NCBI GenBank assembly: GCA_937877455.1
Contig: CALFIU010000181.1
Location: 1-5,241, forward strand
Length of the DNA: 5,241 bases
Direction of reading: 5' to 3'
DNA from: an uncultured Bacteroidales bacterium
GTDB taxonomy: Bacteria; Bacteroidota; Bacteroidia; Bacteroidales; UBA3824
The translations under genes and the position numbers were made by a program. Positions within the stretch are counted from its first letter, which is position 1. Each line of letters opens with the position of its first letter. The notes beneath the pieces were generated by a model. The model ran no database searches and was not told where the DNA came from. It saw only the letters and a list, made by a program, of their open reading frames with translations. This document shows, piece after piece, positions 4,968 to 5,241 of the stretch.

Positions 4968-5001
4968 TTTGATTGCAAAATAAAAATCAGCTGTATATTT
5001 G
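4968..5001 (+). promoter_or_regulatory. Bacteroidota-type promoter (-33 TTTG/TTG, -7 TAnnTTTG)
   Basis: TATATTTG (4994-5001) is an exact match to the -7 consensus TAnnTTTG. Upstream, TTTG at 4968-4971 lies 22 bp away and ATTG at 4972-4975 lies 18 bp away; the usual gap is about 19-21, so either could serve. Transcription would start near 5008 and run rightward into the small ORFs and the ORF leaving the window. This is the clearest promoter in the window and the main sequence support for the Bacteroidota assignment. Confidence 0.65.
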
Positions 5002-5050
5002 TCGCGTTGAAAATGACAACAAAAAAGGCATTTCGATTTTAAAACAGAAA

Positions 5051-5134
5051 ATGACGATGAACAAGAATTTGAACAACGGTAATAACTTGAATCTCAATCC
5101 GAATCGAAATGCAAATGCAACATGTAGTGTGTAA
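5051..5134 (+). CDS. Possible 27-residue Asn-rich peptide
   Basis: An ATG 50 bp after the promoter -7 element opens a 27-codon frame, with a stop at 5132-5134. Eleven of 27 residues are Asn, and from residue 12 to 22 every second residue is Asn (NLNLNPNRNANA). A second ATG lies two codons in. It could be a leader peptide, a short secreted or toxic peptide, or the start of a gene now frameshifted, since the frame starting at 5109 stays open to the end of the window. The tiny frame 5013-5042 (MTTKKAFRF) precedes it. No homolog is recognised, and short low-complexity frames arise by chance. Confidence 0.25.
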   Translation: MTMNKNLNNGNNLNLNPNRNANATCSV

Positions 5135-5241
5135 AATTAATAAGTCACAACATGGCGTATTGTTGTCAGTATATTTTGGTACAACCGATGTAGTGAGTTC
5201 GTTATACACAAGGATTACTCCTACACTGATGATTACCCATG
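5109..5241 (+). CDS. Partial ORF running off the right edge, unknown function
   Basis: From ATG 5109 (or ATG 5115) a frame stays open for 44 codons to the window end, beginning MQMQHVVCKINKSQHG and continuing with LLSVYFGTTDVVSS. I do not recognise it. It lies downstream of the TAnnTTTG promoter and overlaps the end of the Asn-rich frame by 26 nt. An in-frame stop at 5088-5090 limits how far left it can start. It may be the 5' part of a real gene or a chance opening; only the sequence to the right can decide. Confidence 0.3.
   Translation, partial: MQMQHVVCKINKSQHGVLLSVYFGTTDVVSSLYTRITPTLMITH

Overview
The window looks like accessory DNA from a member of the Bacteroidota, probably Bacteroidales. 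The evidence is an AT-rich background, genes without recognisable Shine-Dalgarno sequences, a perfect TAnnTTTG -7 promoter element near the right end, an IS982-family insertion sequence, and gene fragments of types common in that phylum. No gene identifies the species.

Layout, left to right. (1) 1-363 holds a strong terminator hairpin and the C-terminal two thirds of a minus-strand PIN-domain (VapC-like) toxin gene. (2) 364-1391 is a complete 1028-bp IS982-family element with perfect 18-bp terminal inverted repeats and an intact DDE transposase. (3) 1392-1759 is a plus-strand HepT/DUF86 HEPN toxin gene cut off at its 5' end exactly at the IS, followed by a textbook terminator with a GCAA tetraloop. 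The IS has no target-site duplication and has a different broken toxin gene on each side, which fits an IS-mediated deletion that removed the PIN 5' part, the HepT 5' part and whatever lay between, possibly a MntA antitoxin gene. (4) 1760-2276 has no gene but is dense in palindromes. It holds two hairpins, a 33-bp-period tandem repeat with an embedded 12-bp palindrome, then a 111-nt, 35-bp elongated stem-loop followed immediately by an intrinsic terminator. (5) 2277-4662 is a two-gene Type II restriction-modification operon: a C5-cytosine methyltransferase, then a PD-(D/E)XK endonuclease starting 1 nt after the methyltransferase stop. (6) 4665-4822 is the decayed C-terminal end of a RAYT/Y1 (REP-associated tyrosine) transposase with a frameshift, followed by a C9 run. 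(7) 4968-5241 has a good Bacteroidota promoter, one or two tiny ORFs (one strikingly Asn-rich) and an ORF running off the window.

The only intact, functional-looking units are the IS and the restriction-modification pair. The rest is remnants of toxin-antitoxin and transposon genes, as expected in a defence or accessory island with repeated turnover. The best candidate for something undescribed is the structured element at 2068-2210, just upstream of the methyltransferase. It could be a small terminated RNA, a leader that attenuates the restriction-modification operon, or a mobile palindromic element tied to the RAYT remnant on the other side of the operon.
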